A stretch of DNA of 64,000 nucleotides from Tistrella mobilis KA081020-065 (GCF_000264455.2 NC_017957.2:310001-374000); one strand, 5' to 3'. Counted from the first letter of the stretch, positions 52,431-62,114 are shown. Notes: a model not told the origin generated them from the sequence alone. Program-made: numbers and translations.

Positions 52431-53092
52431 GGCATGGTCCCCTCACCCTGGCTGTCGCGGAACAGCCGCGCCATCAGCGCCACCCCCCCGATCAGATAGG
52501 CGAGCCCGCCGCCCAGCAGCATGATCACGCCCCCGGCCTGCTGGTCGGCGATCAGCTGCGCCGGATCGACCCCGGTGCCATGCAGCCCGGCAAGGCCGTG
52601 GGTGTAGAGCGGCCGGCCGGCGAAAGCGATCAGCGCGCCCAGCAGGGTCATGTGCATCGAGGTCAGCAGCAGGCCGACGGTGCCGAGGGCGGCACGGCGG
52701 GACCGGCCATCCGTCTCACCGCCTGCCAGGCCGTGGCCGAGACAGGCGGTCCAGACCCAGAGCCCGACGGTCAGGAAGCTCAGCTGTTCGGCGGCATGGG
52801 CGATGGGATCGGTGCGGGCGGCGGCATGCAGGGCCGGCAGGTGCCAGCCCCAGACCGTGACGAATTCCGCCGCCGAGGCGATCAGCGGCCCGAAGAGCAC
52901 CGGGTGGCGCGCCGACGGGTCGAAGCGCGTGCCGGCAATGCCGGCGGCGAGCAGCGGCGCCACCACCGCCACCAGCCCCATATGCACCGCCATATGGGCG
53001 GCGAAATCCTGCTGCGAGGCCCGCATCAGCGGCCCGCCCCAGAGCAGCGCCAGCAGGATGAGCCCGGTTGCCACCAGCACCCGGCGCATCAT
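52427..53092 (-). CDS. caa3-type CtaG cytochrome oxidase assembly-like protein
   Basis: About 221 residues, seven TM. MRASQQDFAAHMAVHMGLVA, FVTVWGWHLPALH, AAEQLSFLTVGLWVWTACLG and LGTVGLLLTSMHMTLLGALI are characteristic of the Caa3_CtaG family (not the Cox11-type CtaG). Start ATG 53092 overlaps the preceding stop. Confidence 0.85.
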   Translation of the reverse strand: MMRRVLVATGLILLALLWGGPLMRASQQDFAAHMAVHMGLVAVVAPLLAAGIAGTRFDPSARHPVLFGPLIASAAEFVTVWGWHLPALHAAARTDPIAHAAEQLSFLTVGLWVWTACLGHGLAGGETDGRSRRAALGTVGLLLTSMHMTLLGALIAFAGRPLYTHGLAGLHGTGVDPAQLIADQQAGGVIMLLGGGLAYLIGGVALMARLFRDSQGEGTMP

Positions 53093-53451
53093 CGGCAATC
53101 CGGGATGAACACGGCCGGCAGGCTGGTGAAGATCACCGCCACGAAGCTCAACGCCGCGACCAGGAAGGTGGCTGCCCCCATCTGGCGCATGCGGGCGCCC
53201 CGGGTCGGGTCGTCATGGGGGGGTGTGTCGGTGGTGAAGCCGGTATGGCGGTGGGCGGCGCGGGCCGCCAGCACGATGAAGACCAGCGCCGCCGCGGTGG
53301 CAGCGGCGATCACCAGCCGCACGGTGCCGAGATCCCACCCCTTGGCGCAGGCGATGGCGGCCAGGATATAGGCGGTCAGGAAATGCAGCGCCCAGACGGT
53401 GGGCGGGGCGAGCAGGGTGACGATGGTGGCGCGGTCGGGGCGGGTCAGCAT
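53089..53451 (-). CDS. Small three-TM membrane protein, oxidase-associated
   Basis: A 120-residue hydrophobic protein: TIVTLLAPPTVWALHFLTAY, VRLVIAAATAAALVFIVLAA and FLVAALSFVAVIFTSLPAVF. The pattern and position resemble the small proteins annotated beside caa3/ba3-type oxidases. Function unknown; possibly oxidase subunit IV-like. Confidence 0.7.
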   Translation of the reverse strand: MLTRPDRATIVTLLAPPTVWALHFLTAYILAAIACAKGWDLGTVRLVIAAATAAALVFIVLAARAAHRHTGFTTDTPPHDDPTRGARMRQMGAATFLVAALSFVAVIFTSLPAVFIPDCR

Positions 53452-53465
53452 GGATGGCTCTCCCC

Positions 53466-55985
53466 TCAGCCGGTCGCCAGCGGGAACAGGCCGATCACCG
53501 CCATGGTGATGGCGAGCGTGGCCGTAGCGAAATGCCAGTAGAGCGCGACGTTCTGGATGTCGATGTCATGGACCGGCGTCATGTGGCCGGCAAGGCTGCG
53601 GGCCAGGCAGTAGAGCTGCATCAGCACGCCCGCCGCCAGATGCAGCGCGGTCCAGATCACCAGCACCCAGACGGTCGCGTCATAGACATGCACCACGGGG
53701 TCGAGCCCGGTGGTCAGGATGGCGGCGGCCCCGGCGGCGATGGAGGCGAGCGCCAGAACTGCGCCTGCCCCCAGCGCCAGCCTTGCCGTCATCACCCGGC
53801 CGGTGCGGTTGGTGTGGCGGGCGGCCAGCACCGCCGCCCAGGCGGCAAGCCCGGTTGCCGCCGCGATGCCCGGCCAGGCGAGCCCCGGGCCGGTCGCCTG
53901 GGGCGGCGGGAATTCGGCATGGATGGTCCAGTAGAAGAAATAGCCGAAGACCAGGCTGATGAAGGCGGTGGCATCGCCGACCATGGTGATGCACATCGCC
54001 CACCAGCCGACTGAACGCGGCCCCGAGGCATAGAGCGGCAGGGTCAGCCCGCGGCCGACATCCATCATGGCCGCCTCGGGCGGGCGGGCGGTGCCGGTCC
54101 AGAGCCAGCCCAGGATCACGCCGATGCCGATGATCCCGCCGGCCGCCGCCAGCCACCACCATTCGAAGGTGGCGGCGATGAAGCAGGTGCCGATGAAGAT
54201 GGCGGCGGCGAGCGGGCGGAAGGAATTGGCCGGCAGGCGCTGCACCTGTTCGGGCGTCGCATCCAGCACGCCGGTGATCAGGGTCTCGCGCTTGCCCGCG
54301 GCGGCGTCGGGCAGATAGCCCTGGCCGCGGTCCATCTCGTCGAGCACGCCCGGCTGATCCCAGAGGGGATAGCGGCTGGAGATCTGCGGCACCGAGCGCA
54401 CGCCCCAGGCCTCGTCGGTGGTCTCGGCCGTCCATTCCAGCGTGCCGGCATTCCAGGGATTGCGCGGCGCGGGTGGGCCGTGGCGCAGGGCGCGGACCAC
54501 GTCCACCACCACTACAAGCACCCCGATTGCCATAATATAGGCACCAAAGGTAGAAATCAGATTCAGCCAGTCCCAGCCATGGCCGGCGGGATAGGTGAAG
54601 ACCCGCCGCGGCATGCCGCGCAGCCCGGTGAAATGCATCGGCAGGAAGGTGATGTTGAAGCCGGTGAAGATCAGCCAGAAGGCCCATCTGCCGAGCCGGT
54701 CGGACAGCATGCGCTTCGTGGCGAAAGGGAAGAAGTAGTAGAGCCCGGCGATCAGCGGCAGCAGCATGCCGCCGATCAGGGTGTAGTGCAGATGGGCGAC
54801 GACAAAATGGGTGTCGTGGGCCTGCCAGTCGAAGGGGGCCAGCGCCACCATCACCCCGGTCAGCCCGCCGAAGACGAAGACTGCGAGCGCGCCGGCCGCG
54901 AACAGCATCGGCACCGAAAAGATCACCCGGCCGGTGGCCATGGTGGCGATGAACACGAAGATCTGCACGCCGGTCGGGATCGCCACCGCTTCGGATGCCG
55001 CCGAGAAGAAGCCCAGCGACAGCGCCGGCAGGCCGGTGGTGTACATGTGATGGGCCCAGAGCCCGAAGCTGAGGAAACCGGTGCCGACGGCGGCCAGCAC
55101 GATCCAGCCATAGCCGGTGATCGGCACCTGGGAGAAGGTCGGCACGATCATCGCCATCAGCGCGATCGAGGGCAGGAAGATGATGTAGACCTCCGGATGG
55201 CCGAAGATCCAGAACAGATGCTGCCACAGCACCGGGTCGCCGCCGCGGTCGGGGTCGAAGAACGGCCAGTCGAACATCCGTTGCAGTTCGAACAGGATGT
55301 CGCCGGCGATCAGCGGCGGGAAGGCGAACAGGATCATCCCGGCCACGATCAGCACATACCAGCAATAGAGCGGCATCAGATGGATGCGCATGCCCGGCGG
55401 CCGGCATTTCAGCACGCCGACGATCAGCTCCACCGCCGCCGCGATCGAGGCGACCTCGATGAAGGACAGGCCGAGCAGCCAGATATCCGCGCCGATCCCG
55501 GCCAGATCCTTGTTGGTGGCGAGCGGCGGATACATGAACCAGCCGCTGGCCGGTGCGGCATCGAAAAAGATCGAGCCGGCGACGAACACCCCGCCGATCA
55601 GGAAGCACCAGAAACCGAAGGCCGAGAGCCTGGGAAAGGGCAGGTCGCGCGCCGCCAGCATCTGCGGCAGCAGCAGAATGGCCACCGCTTCGAAGATCGG
55701 CACGGCGAAGAGGAACATCATCATCGTGCCGTGCAGCGTGAAGGCCTGGTTGTAGAATTCCGGGGTGACCAGGTCGTTCTCGGGCACGGCCAGCTGGGCG
55801 CGGACGATCAGCGCCAGCACGCCGGCGAACAGGAAGAAGCCGAAAGAGGTGACGATGTACCAGATGCCGACCTCGGTATTGTTCACCGCCGACCAGTAGC
55901 GCCAGCCCCGGGGCGTGGCCCAGACACGGCGCAGACGCGCCGCCTGTGCCTCGGCAAGCTGCTCGCGGGAGAGATCGTCACTCAT
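53466..55985 (-). CDS. Cytochrome c oxidase, fused subunits I and III
   Basis: An 839-residue fusion. Subunit I (about 1-590): low-spin heme His in FTLHGTMMMFLF, Cu(B)-Tyr crosslink in FGHPEVYIIFLP, Cu(B) His pair WAHHMYTTG, and heme His HFVVAHLHYTL. Subunit III (about 600-839): seven helices ending TMAVIGLFPLATG. It reduces O2 to water and pumps protons. It overlaps CoxII by 4 nt. Confidence 0.94.
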   Translation of the reverse strand: MSDDLSREQLAEAQAARLRRVWATPRGWRYWSAVNNTEVGIWYIVTSFGFFLFAGVLALIVRAQLAVPENDLVTPEFYNQAFTLHGTMMMFLFAVPIFEAVAILLLPQMLAARDLPFPRLSAFGFWCFLIGGVFVAGSIFFDAAPASGWFMYPPLATNKDLAGIGADIWLLGLSFIEVASIAAAVELIVGVLKCRPPGMRIHLMPLYCWYVLIVAGMILFAFPPLIAGDILFELQRMFDWPFFDPDRGGDPVLWQHLFWIFGHPEVYIIFLPSIALMAMIVPTFSQVPITGYGWIVLAAVGTGFLSFGLWAHHMYTTGLPALSLGFFSAASEAVAIPTGVQIFVFIATMATGRVIFSVPMLFAAGALAVFVFGGLTGVMVALAPFDWQAHDTHFVVAHLHYTLIGGMLLPLIAGLYYFFPFATKRMLSDRLGRWAFWLIFTGFNITFLPMHFTGLRGMPRRVFTYPAGHGWDWLNLISTFGAYIMAIGVLVVVVDVVRALRHGPPAPRNPWNAGTLEWTAETTDEAWGVRSVPQISSRYPLWDQPGVLDEMDRGQGYLPDAAAGKRETLITGVLDATPEQVQRLPANSFRPLAAAIFIGTCFIAATFEWWWLAAAGGIIGIGVILGWLWTGTARPPEAAMMDVGRGLTLPLYASGPRSVGWWAMCITMVGDATAFISLVFGYFFYWTIHAEFPPPQATGPGLAWPGIAAATGLAAWAAVLAARHTNRTGRVMTARLALGAGAVLALASIAAGAAAILTTGLDPVVHVYDATVWVLVIWTALHLAAGVLMQLYCLARSLAGHMTPVHDIDIQNVALYWHFATATLAITMAVIGLFPLATG

Positions 55986-57010
55986 TGCAATCCCTCCAGA
56001 TAGGCGGCAAGGGCCGAGAGGTCGTCATCGCCGATCCCGCCATAGGCCGGCATCAGCACGCCGGGTTTGACCGTGCCGGTGGCCGAAATGAAGTCGGCGA
56101 TATGGTCGGCCGTGTTGGGCAGGATGCCGGCGCCGATGCTGTGCCGGCTGCCCAGATGGGTGAGATCGGGGCCGATCGTGCCCCGGGCGGCCGTGCCGCG
56201 GATGCTGTGGCAGGCGCCGCAGCCCTGCTCGTCGAACACTTCCGCCCCGCGCGTCGCCGCGCTGCCCGGGGCGGGCGGGGCGGCATCCCGGCTTTCGGCG
56301 GCCAGCCAGCGGGCGAAATCTTCCGCCGGCATCACCTCGGCGGTGAAGGCCATCAGCGTGTGGCCGGTGCCGCAGAATTCGGCGCAGGCGCCGCGATAGA
56401 GGCCGGGCTTCACCGGCTTCAGCAGCTGGCGGGTCACGCGCCCCGGGATCATGTCGGTCTTGCCCGCGATCGACGGCAGCCAGAAGGAATGGATGACGTC
56501 GGGGCTGGTCAGCTCCAGCTCGACCACCGCGCCCGCCGGCAGGCGCAACTCGTTGGCCGAAACCACCGGCGGGCCGTCTTCGGGCAGATAGGTCACCCGC
56601 CACCAGAACTGTTCGCCCTGAACCCGGATCTTCAGGTCACCGCCGCCGGCCCGCAATTCCGGCATCAGCCTGAGACCATGGGCGAGCAGCAGGGTCAGCA
56701 CGATGGTGGGGAAGATCGCACCGGCGCCGATGATGAACCATTGCGCCCGGTTCTGGCTGACCGGCGGGCCCTTGCGGCGTGCCGTGGCGATGGCGGTGGC
56801 CATCACGCCGGTCCAGATCACGGCGGCACCGGCCAGCATGATCCAGAACAGCGTTGCCACCCGATCGGCGGCCTCGCCGGCGGGGTCGAGCGTCGATTGC
56901 ATGCCTGAGCAGCCGGCGAGTGCCGCGCCCGTGGCGGCGATGGCCCAGCTCCGCGGGGATGTGCGGGCGGCCGGGCTGCGCCGTCCGGGCGTCACGGCTT
57001 CGAGCGTCAC
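55982..57010 (-). CDS. Cytochrome c oxidase subunit II with cytochrome c domain
   Basis: A 342-residue lipoprotein-like subunit. Lipobox LAGC at C34, two TM helices (about 52-75 and 92-112), Cu(A) ligands H174, C209, C213, H217 and M220 (CAEFCGTGHTLM), and a C-terminal heme-c domain with C264-C267-H268. This is the caa3 type. It is second in the operon. Confidence 0.94.
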   Translation of the reverse strand: MTLEAVTPGRRSPAARTSPRSWAIAATGAALAGCSGMQSTLDPAGEAADRVATLFWIMLAGAAVIWTGVMATAIATARRKGPPVSQNRAQWFIIGAGAIFPTIVLTLLLAHGLRLMPELRAGGGDLKIRVQGEQFWWRVTYLPEDGPPVVSANELRLPAGAVVELELTSPDVIHSFWLPSIAGKTDMIPGRVTRQLLKPVKPGLYRGACAEFCGTGHTLMAFTAEVMPAEDFARWLAAESRDAAPPAPGSAATRGAEVFDEQGCGACHSIRGTAARGTIGPDLTHLGSRHSIGAGILPNTADHIADFISATGTVKPGVLMPAYGGIGDDDLSALAAYLEGLQ

Positions 57011-57015
57011 GGCGA

Positions 57016-59412
57016 TCAGCCTCCCCCGTCATCGGCGGCGGGTGGCAGGGCATAGGCGATGATCGCATCCCCCGCCTTTGTCCCCAGCGAGCCATGGCCG
57101 CCGGCCACCACCAGCAGATATTGCCGGCCGTCGGGGCCCCGATAGGACATCGGCGTCGCCTGGCCGCCGGCCGGCAGCCGGTCTTCCCAGAGCCGCCGGC
57201 CGGTTTCGAGGTCGAAGCCACGGACATAGTAGTCGATAGTGCCGCTCATGAAGGCGACGCCGCCGGCGGTGACCAGCGGCCCGCCCAGATCGGGCACGCC
57301 CATTTCGAAGGGCAGCGGCACCGGGGCGCGGTCGCGGACCGTGCCGTTCAGATGCATCCAGGCTATGTCACCGGTGCGCAGATCCGCCGCGGCGACATAG
57401 CCCCAGGGCGGTGCCTGGCAGGGCAGGCCGAGCACGGGCGACAGCATCGGGCCGATATCGACCGCGAAGGGCGCGCCGAAATTCTCGTTGAGCCCCGGCT
57501 CGCCATCCGAGACATAGGTCCGGTCGTCATCCGTGCGCCGGATCAGCCGGATGACGAAGGCGAGATAAGAGGGCGTGGCCACCACCACCTGCCGTTCCGG
57601 ATCGACCGCGACGCCGCCCCAGTTGAACACGCCGAAATTCCCCGGATAGACCAGCGTGCCCCGTTCCGAAGGCGGGGTATAGGCACCCCGATAGTCCAGG
57701 CTGCGATAGCGGATCCGGCAGGCGAGCTGATCGAACATGGTGGCGCCCCACATATCGGCCTCGGCCAGCGGCGGCGGCCGGAACGACAGGGCGGAGGCGG
57801 GCTGGGTGGGGGCGGCGTAATCACCCTCTGCCGCCCCTTGAGCGGCGGGTTCTTCGGTGACCGGCAGGATCGGTTCGCCGGTGCGACGGTCGAGCACGAA
57901 AATGTCGCCCTGTTTGGTGGGCTGAACCAGCGCCGGAACGGGACCATTGGGCATATCGAGATCCACCAGTGTCGGCTGGGCCGGCACGTCGCGGTCCCAG
58001 AGATCGTGATGCACGGTCTGGAACACCCAGCGCACCCGGCCGCTCGCCAGATCCAGCGCCGTCACCGATGACGAAAACCGCTCGGCAGCCTCGGAGCGCC
58101 GGCCGCCCCACTGGTCGGGCGGCTGGTTGCCGATCGGCAGATAGACCAGCCCCAGCGCTTCATCGACCGAGGCGACCGACCAGACATTGGGGGAATTGGC
58201 GGTATAGCTGGCGCCCTTTGCGAGCGGTTCGGTCGCCTCGGGATTGCCGGTGTCGAAATTCCACACCAGCGCGCCGGTCTCGACGTCATAGGCCCTGACC
58301 ACGCCCGAGGGCTCGGTCACCGAGACATTGTCGTTCACGGCACCGCCCACGATCAGCAGATTGCGGGTCACCACCGGCGGCGAGGTCGAATAATAGAAGC
58401 CCGGCTCGACATTGGGCATGCCGCGCCAGAGGTCGATCTGGCCGTTGTCGCCGAAATCCGTGCAGACCCGGCCGGTGGCGGCATCGAGCGCGATCAGCCG
58501 GGCATCGGCCGTCGGCATGAAGATCCGCCGCGCGCAGGGCGTCGCGGGATCCGCGCCCTCGCGGGCGTGATACGACACGCCCCGGCAGGTGAGGTGCTGG
58601 CGGTTGATGTTGTCGGGAACCTCGGGGTCGAAGCGCCAGCGCTCCCGGCCGGTGCCGGCATCCAGCGCGATGACGTAATTATGCGGCGTGCACAGATAGA
58701 GGGTGTCGTCGATCTTGAGCGGCGTGACCTGATAGGTGGTCTCGACCGGATCGGTCGGCCGGCGCATGTCGCCGGTGTGATAAGTCCACGCGACCTTCAG
58801 CCGGTCGACATTGCGGGGGGTGATGTCGCCGAGCGGGCTGTAGCGCTGCCCCGCCGCGGTGCGGCCATAGGCGTGCCAATCGCCCGCCGGAACGCCCCCG
58901 CCTGCCGGCATCCCGCCCTCGTCGGGCGTCAGCTCCGCCACCCGCTCCATAGACAGCCTGCCCGAAATGCCGTGAGAGGGGGTGGCCATCGCGATCCCGG
59001 CCACCACCACCGCCAGCACCAGCGATGCCGCCAGCGGCAGGCCGCCGGGGGCAAGGCTGCGCGTGCCCAGCCGCCGGGTGATCCAGGGCATCCAGAGCCA
59101 GAGGCCCAGCAGCACGATCACATCGCCGCGCGGCGCCAGCTGCCACCAGTCGAAGCCCACCTCGATCAGCGCCCAGACCAGCGTGCCGGCCACGATCGCC
59201 GCATAGACATGCAGCGCGGCAGCCCGCCGCCGGTGCAGCAGCCAGGCGGTGACCAGGAAACCCAGCCCGGCCAGCAGATAATACCACGACCCGCCCATGG
59301 CCCCGAGCCAGCCGCCGGCGCCGATCAGCCCCAGCGCGATCAGCAGGAACAGGATCGCGGTGGCGGTGATCAGCCAGGACCGCGTGCGTGTTTCAGGCGT
59401 CGGCTCGGCCAT
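57016..59412 (-). CDS. Membrane-bound PQQ-dependent glucose dehydrogenase-like protein
   Basis: A 798-residue protein from ATG 59412 (GGAGG 6 nt upstream). Five TM helices (about 15-140) precede an eight-bladed PQQ domain with GDWHAYGRTAAGQRYSPLGD, RFDPEVPDN, DLWDRDVPAQPTL and GGPLVTAGGVAFM. Length matches membrane GDH. It oxidises sugars or alcohols in the periplasm and feeds quinone. It is the first gene of the oxidase operon and directly follows an EcfG-type promoter. Confidence 0.9.
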   Translation of the reverse strand: MAEPTPETRTRSWLITATAILFLLIALGLIGAGGWLGAMGGSWYYLLAGLGFLVTAWLLHRRRAAALHVYAAIVAGTLVWALIEVGFDWWQLAPRGDVIVLLGLWLWMPWITRRLGTRSLAPGGLPLAASLVLAVVVAGIAMATPSHGISGRLSMERVAELTPDEGGMPAGGGVPAGDWHAYGRTAAGQRYSPLGDITPRNVDRLKVAWTYHTGDMRRPTDPVETTYQVTPLKIDDTLYLCTPHNYVIALDAGTGRERWRFDPEVPDNINRQHLTCRGVSYHAREGADPATPCARRIFMPTADARLIALDAATGRVCTDFGDNGQIDLWRGMPNVEPGFYYSTSPPVVTRNLLIVGGAVNDNVSVTEPSGVVRAYDVETGALVWNFDTGNPEATEPLAKGASYTANSPNVWSVASVDEALGLVYLPIGNQPPDQWGGRRSEAAERFSSSVTALDLASGRVRWVFQTVHHDLWDRDVPAQPTLVDLDMPNGPVPALVQPTKQGDIFVLDRRTGEPILPVTEEPAAQGAAEGDYAAPTQPASALSFRPPPLAEADMWGATMFDQLACRIRYRSLDYRGAYTPPSERGTLVYPGNFGVFNWGGVAVDPERQVVVATPSYLAFVIRLIRRTDDDRTYVSDGEPGLNENFGAPFAVDIGPMLSPVLGLPCQAPPWGYVAAADLRTGDIAWMHLNGTVRDRAPVPLPFEMGVPDLGGPLVTAGGVAFMSGTIDYYVRGFDLETGRRLWEDRLPAGGQATPMSYRGPDGRQYLLVVAGGHGSLGTKAGDAIIAYALPPAADDGGG

Positions 59413-59448
59413 GGGATCCCCTCCGCGTCGAACTGCCGGCGAAGGGTC

Positions 59449-59473
59449 AACGCGGGCAGGGGGCGAAGGTTCC
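59449..59473 (-). promoter_or_regulatory. EcfG-type promoter of the PQQ dehydrogenase/caa3 oxidase operon
   Basis: Reverse strand GGAAC (59473-59469), 16-nt spacer, CGTT (59452-59449), 36 nt before ATG 59412: an exact consensus match. Confidence 0.75.
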
Positions 59474-59682
59474 ATGTCATGGGCCGTCGTGGGGATGCGC
59501 ACATCCCGATCTGCCACCGCCCGATCCCGGTCCAGGCCAGAACCAGCCTGAGCAGTGTTTCTCCGCCCCGGATCTGCCGCGGCCGCTCGTCATGGATCCG
59601 GACGGATGGCAGGGGGCAGGTCAGCGCCTGTGCGTGAAGGCGGCGGGGCAAAAGAAGCGAAGGCTCCCGTTGCTGGGGAGCG

Positions 59683-60686
59683 GTTTCGGGCCGCGCCCGC
59701 AAGGATGCGACTCTTGTCGACGACAGCCTCAATCTGAGACTGCCCGCTTCAATCCACGCACCCGCAAGGGTGCGACTCGCCTACGCCGAGTTGCCGGATC
59801 CCATCGCCGGGTTTCAATCCACGCACCCGCAAGGGTGCGACCTGATCTTCCACCGACACCCCCATCCAGACGTTCGGTTTCAATCCACGCACCCGCAAGG
59901 GTGCGACCCTATATCGGCAGCGATGCCGACAAGGAGGCCAAGTTTCAATCCACGCACCCGCAAGGGTGCGACGCGGGGAGGGGGCTACCTCCACCTGGGG
60001 TCACGCGTTTCAATCCACGCACCCGCAAGGGTGCGACGGCGTAAATCTCTATTCGGCATCTGAAGTCTCTGTTTCAATCCACGCACCCGCAAGGGTGCGA
60101 CTGGAGATAGCCCGGGGACAGCGCCTCTTGCAGGTTGTTTCAATCCACGCACCCGCAAGGGTGCGACCACTCCTCAGCCGAATAGTATCCCCCGCCCGGA
60201 GGGTTTCAATCCACGCCCCCGCAAGGGTGCGACCGTCATGGACGGCTACCGCGATGAGACATTGCGGTTTCAATCCACGCACCCGCAAGGGTGCGACGCC
60301 GATAATCTGGCCGCCCGAACTGCGCGCCTGGTTTCAATCCACGCACCCGCAAGGGTGCGACCTCGCTCATTTCGGCTCCCTTTCGACGGCGTCGGTTTCA
60401 ATCCACGCACCCGCAAGGGTGCGACAATTCGATCTGACCGCGGAGGTGCGCGATCAGATCGTTTCAATCCACGCACCCGCAAGGGTGCGACGGCAGGTCG
60501 CCTTGGCCACCAGACTTGATATCGCTGTTTCAATCCACGCACCCGCAAGGGTGCGACTCTTGTCGACGACGGCCTCGATCTGGGAAGTGCTGTTTCAATC
60601 CACGCACCCGCAAGGGTGCGACTATCACGCCGCCCTGGGGGCGGTACTGGAAACCGTTTCAATCCACGCACCCGCAAGGGTGCGAC
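59683..60686 (-). CRISPR. Type I-C-like CRISPR array, 15 repeats plus one degenerate
   Basis: Fifteen near-identical 31-bp repeats (first base at 59746, 59811, 59877, 59942, 60007, 60071, 60137, 60203, 60267, 60331, 60395, 60461, 60527, 60592, 60656), plus a degenerate 29-bp copy at 59683-59711. Plus-strand repeats start GTTTCAATCC and end GGGTGCGAC; the reverse ends in GGATTGAAAC, the 5' handle expected of type I-C, so transcription is leftward. Spacers are 33-35 bp. The CGCACCC/GGGTGCG stem is broken in the 60203 copy (A to C), and the 59746 copy has T to C. The leader lies right of 60686. No cas gene in the window. Confidence 0.96.
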
Positions 60687-61127
60687 TCACCCCCTCTTAA
60701 TAGCCTGAATCCGCAGCCGGAAAAAGGCGATCTGCGCGAACCTCCGCTGGAGACCATCTAATAGTATGAACATGAATAAAGGGTAAAATTTAAGTCTTTG
60801 AAAAGAGAGAGATATTTTCTCCGCGAACCTCCCGGGATTTTTACGGGAGATTGGGGTTCGCGGGCGAGGCGGGGCGGGTCCTCGGGCGGTATATCGTCGG
60901 TCCGGCGTGAGGGCTGACGGTTGCCTTTCGCGAGGATGACGGTATGCATTCTGGACGGAGATCGGCAGGTATGGAACCCGACATGGGCTTCAGACACCGG
61001 CCTGTGTGTTGCGGGATGGCGGATCCGCCTGCCCCACACCCCTTGCCCCGCGCCGTCCTCTCCCTTAATTTCCAAAGGACGGCTTGGAATAACGCTTTGG
61101 CATGATCCCGAAAGGGCGAGGACGCGG
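60687..61127 (-). other. CRISPR leader region and intergenic DNA
   Basis: The 60690-60840 stretch becomes AT-rich (for example AATAAAGGGTAAAATTTAAG near 60774) in an otherwise GC-rich window, on the side from which I-C arrays are transcribed, so it is probably the leader. The rest up to 61127 contains no gene I can support. Confidence 0.6.
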
Positions 61128-61805
61128 GTGACCGACCCCTTGAGAGACCCTTCCCTGAGACAGGCAACGGGTACGGCCGACCGGCTGCTGACCCTGATCA
61201 AGACCGGGGGACCGGAAACCGCCGCGGTGCTGGGTCGTGCGCTGGGCACCACGGGGGAGAATGCCCGTCAGCAGCTGGTCAAGCTGGCGGCCGAGGGGCT
61301 GGTGGAGGCGCGGGCGGAGATCCGCGGCGTCGGCCGCCCGGCCCAGATCTGGCACCTGACCGATCGCGGCCAGGCTAGGTTTCCCGATGCCCATGCCGAG
61401 CTGACCGTCGCCCTGATCCGCCATGTCCGCGATCTTCTGGGCGAAGAGGCGCTCGACCGGCTGATCACCGCGCGCGAGGCCGAAACCCGTGCCGCCTATG
61501 ACGCGGCGCTGGCCGGCGCGACCGATCCGGAGGCGCGCCTCCAGGCGCTCGCCCGCCAGCGCAGCGCCGAAGGCTATATGGCCGAGGTGCAGCCCGCCCC
61601 CGACGGCGACGGCTGGCTGCTGATCGAAAACCACTGCCCGATCTGCGCCGCCGCCACCGCCTGCCAGGGCTTCTGCCGCGCCGAACTCGCCGTCTTCCGC
61701 GCGGTGCTGGGGCCCGGCTGCACGGTCACGCGCGAAGACCATATCCCGGCCGGCGGGCGGCGGTGCAGTTATCGGGTGCGTGCGGCGACGGGCACCAACC
61801 GGTGA
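61128..61805 (+). CDS. SufR-like winged-helix regulator with Cys cluster
   Basis: A 225-residue protein from GTG 61128 (GGGCGAGG upstream). The N-terminal DeoR/MarR-like HTH (ETAAVLGRALGTTGENARQQ, VKLAAEGLVEARAE) and the C-terminal Cys set C170-x2-C173-x5-C179-x3-C183 (HCPICAAATACQGFCRAEL) plus C213 resemble Fe-S-cluster-sensing regulators. It probably responds to Fe-S or redox status. Targets unknown. Confidence 0.8.
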   Translation: MTDPLRDPSLRQATGTADRLLTLIKTGGPETAAVLGRALGTTGENARQQLVKLAAEGLVEARAEIRGVGRPAQIWHLTDRGQARFPDAHAELTVALIRHVRDLLGEEALDRLITAREAETRAAYDAALAGATDPEARLQALARQRSAEGYMAEVQPAPDGDGWLLIENHCPICAAATACQGFCRAELAVFRAVLGPGCTVTREDHIPAGGRRCSYRVRAATGTNR

Positions 61806-61881
61806 GCTGCCGGAGCGCGAACAACCTGGTGGAAATTCTATCTCTCTGATAATATTCTAGAAAAGATTCTTGGAGGCGGCG

Positions 61882-61901
61882 TTGCATAACCTGTTATGCA
61901 A
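61882..61901. promoter_or_regulatory. Dyad before the solitary repeat
   Basis: TTGCATAAC-CT-GTTATGCAA, a 9-bp perfect dyad. A degenerate version (GCATAACCGTTTATGT) occurs at the same place before the second segment (about 62456-62471). Confidence 0.55.
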
Positions 61902-61967
61902 ATCAGTGGGAGCCGACGGAAATTGCCCCTTTCACAGGCCGCTTGACAATGGGTTGGAAGGAGGGGA

Positions 61968-62004
61968 GTTTGAGGTCATGACCATTTGCTCCGGTCATGG
62001 AAAC
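61968..62004 (+). repeat. Solitary copy of the 37-bp CRISPR-like repeat
   Basis: 37-bp unit starting GTTTGAGG and ending CATGGAAAC, with dyad arms CATGACC/GGTCATG. It is preceded at 19 nt by TTGACA (61943) and followed by the CAACCCGG hairpin. It differs from the 62676 copy at three positions. Confidence 0.75.
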
Positions 62005-62114
62005 CCCGCAACCCGGCCTCCCCGGGTTGTCGGCCGCTTCAGCCCTCCGGCCATCCGCGCGCCGCGCCGTTGATGTCCGGCGCTGTCGCCGCCAGGACCT
62101 CCACACCCTCCCCA

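Noticed and set aside
59749-60761. Several small ORFs over the CRISPR array with repeated residues (QSTHPQGCD or RVRGLK types)
   Set aside because: They are translations of the CRISPR repeats, not proteins.
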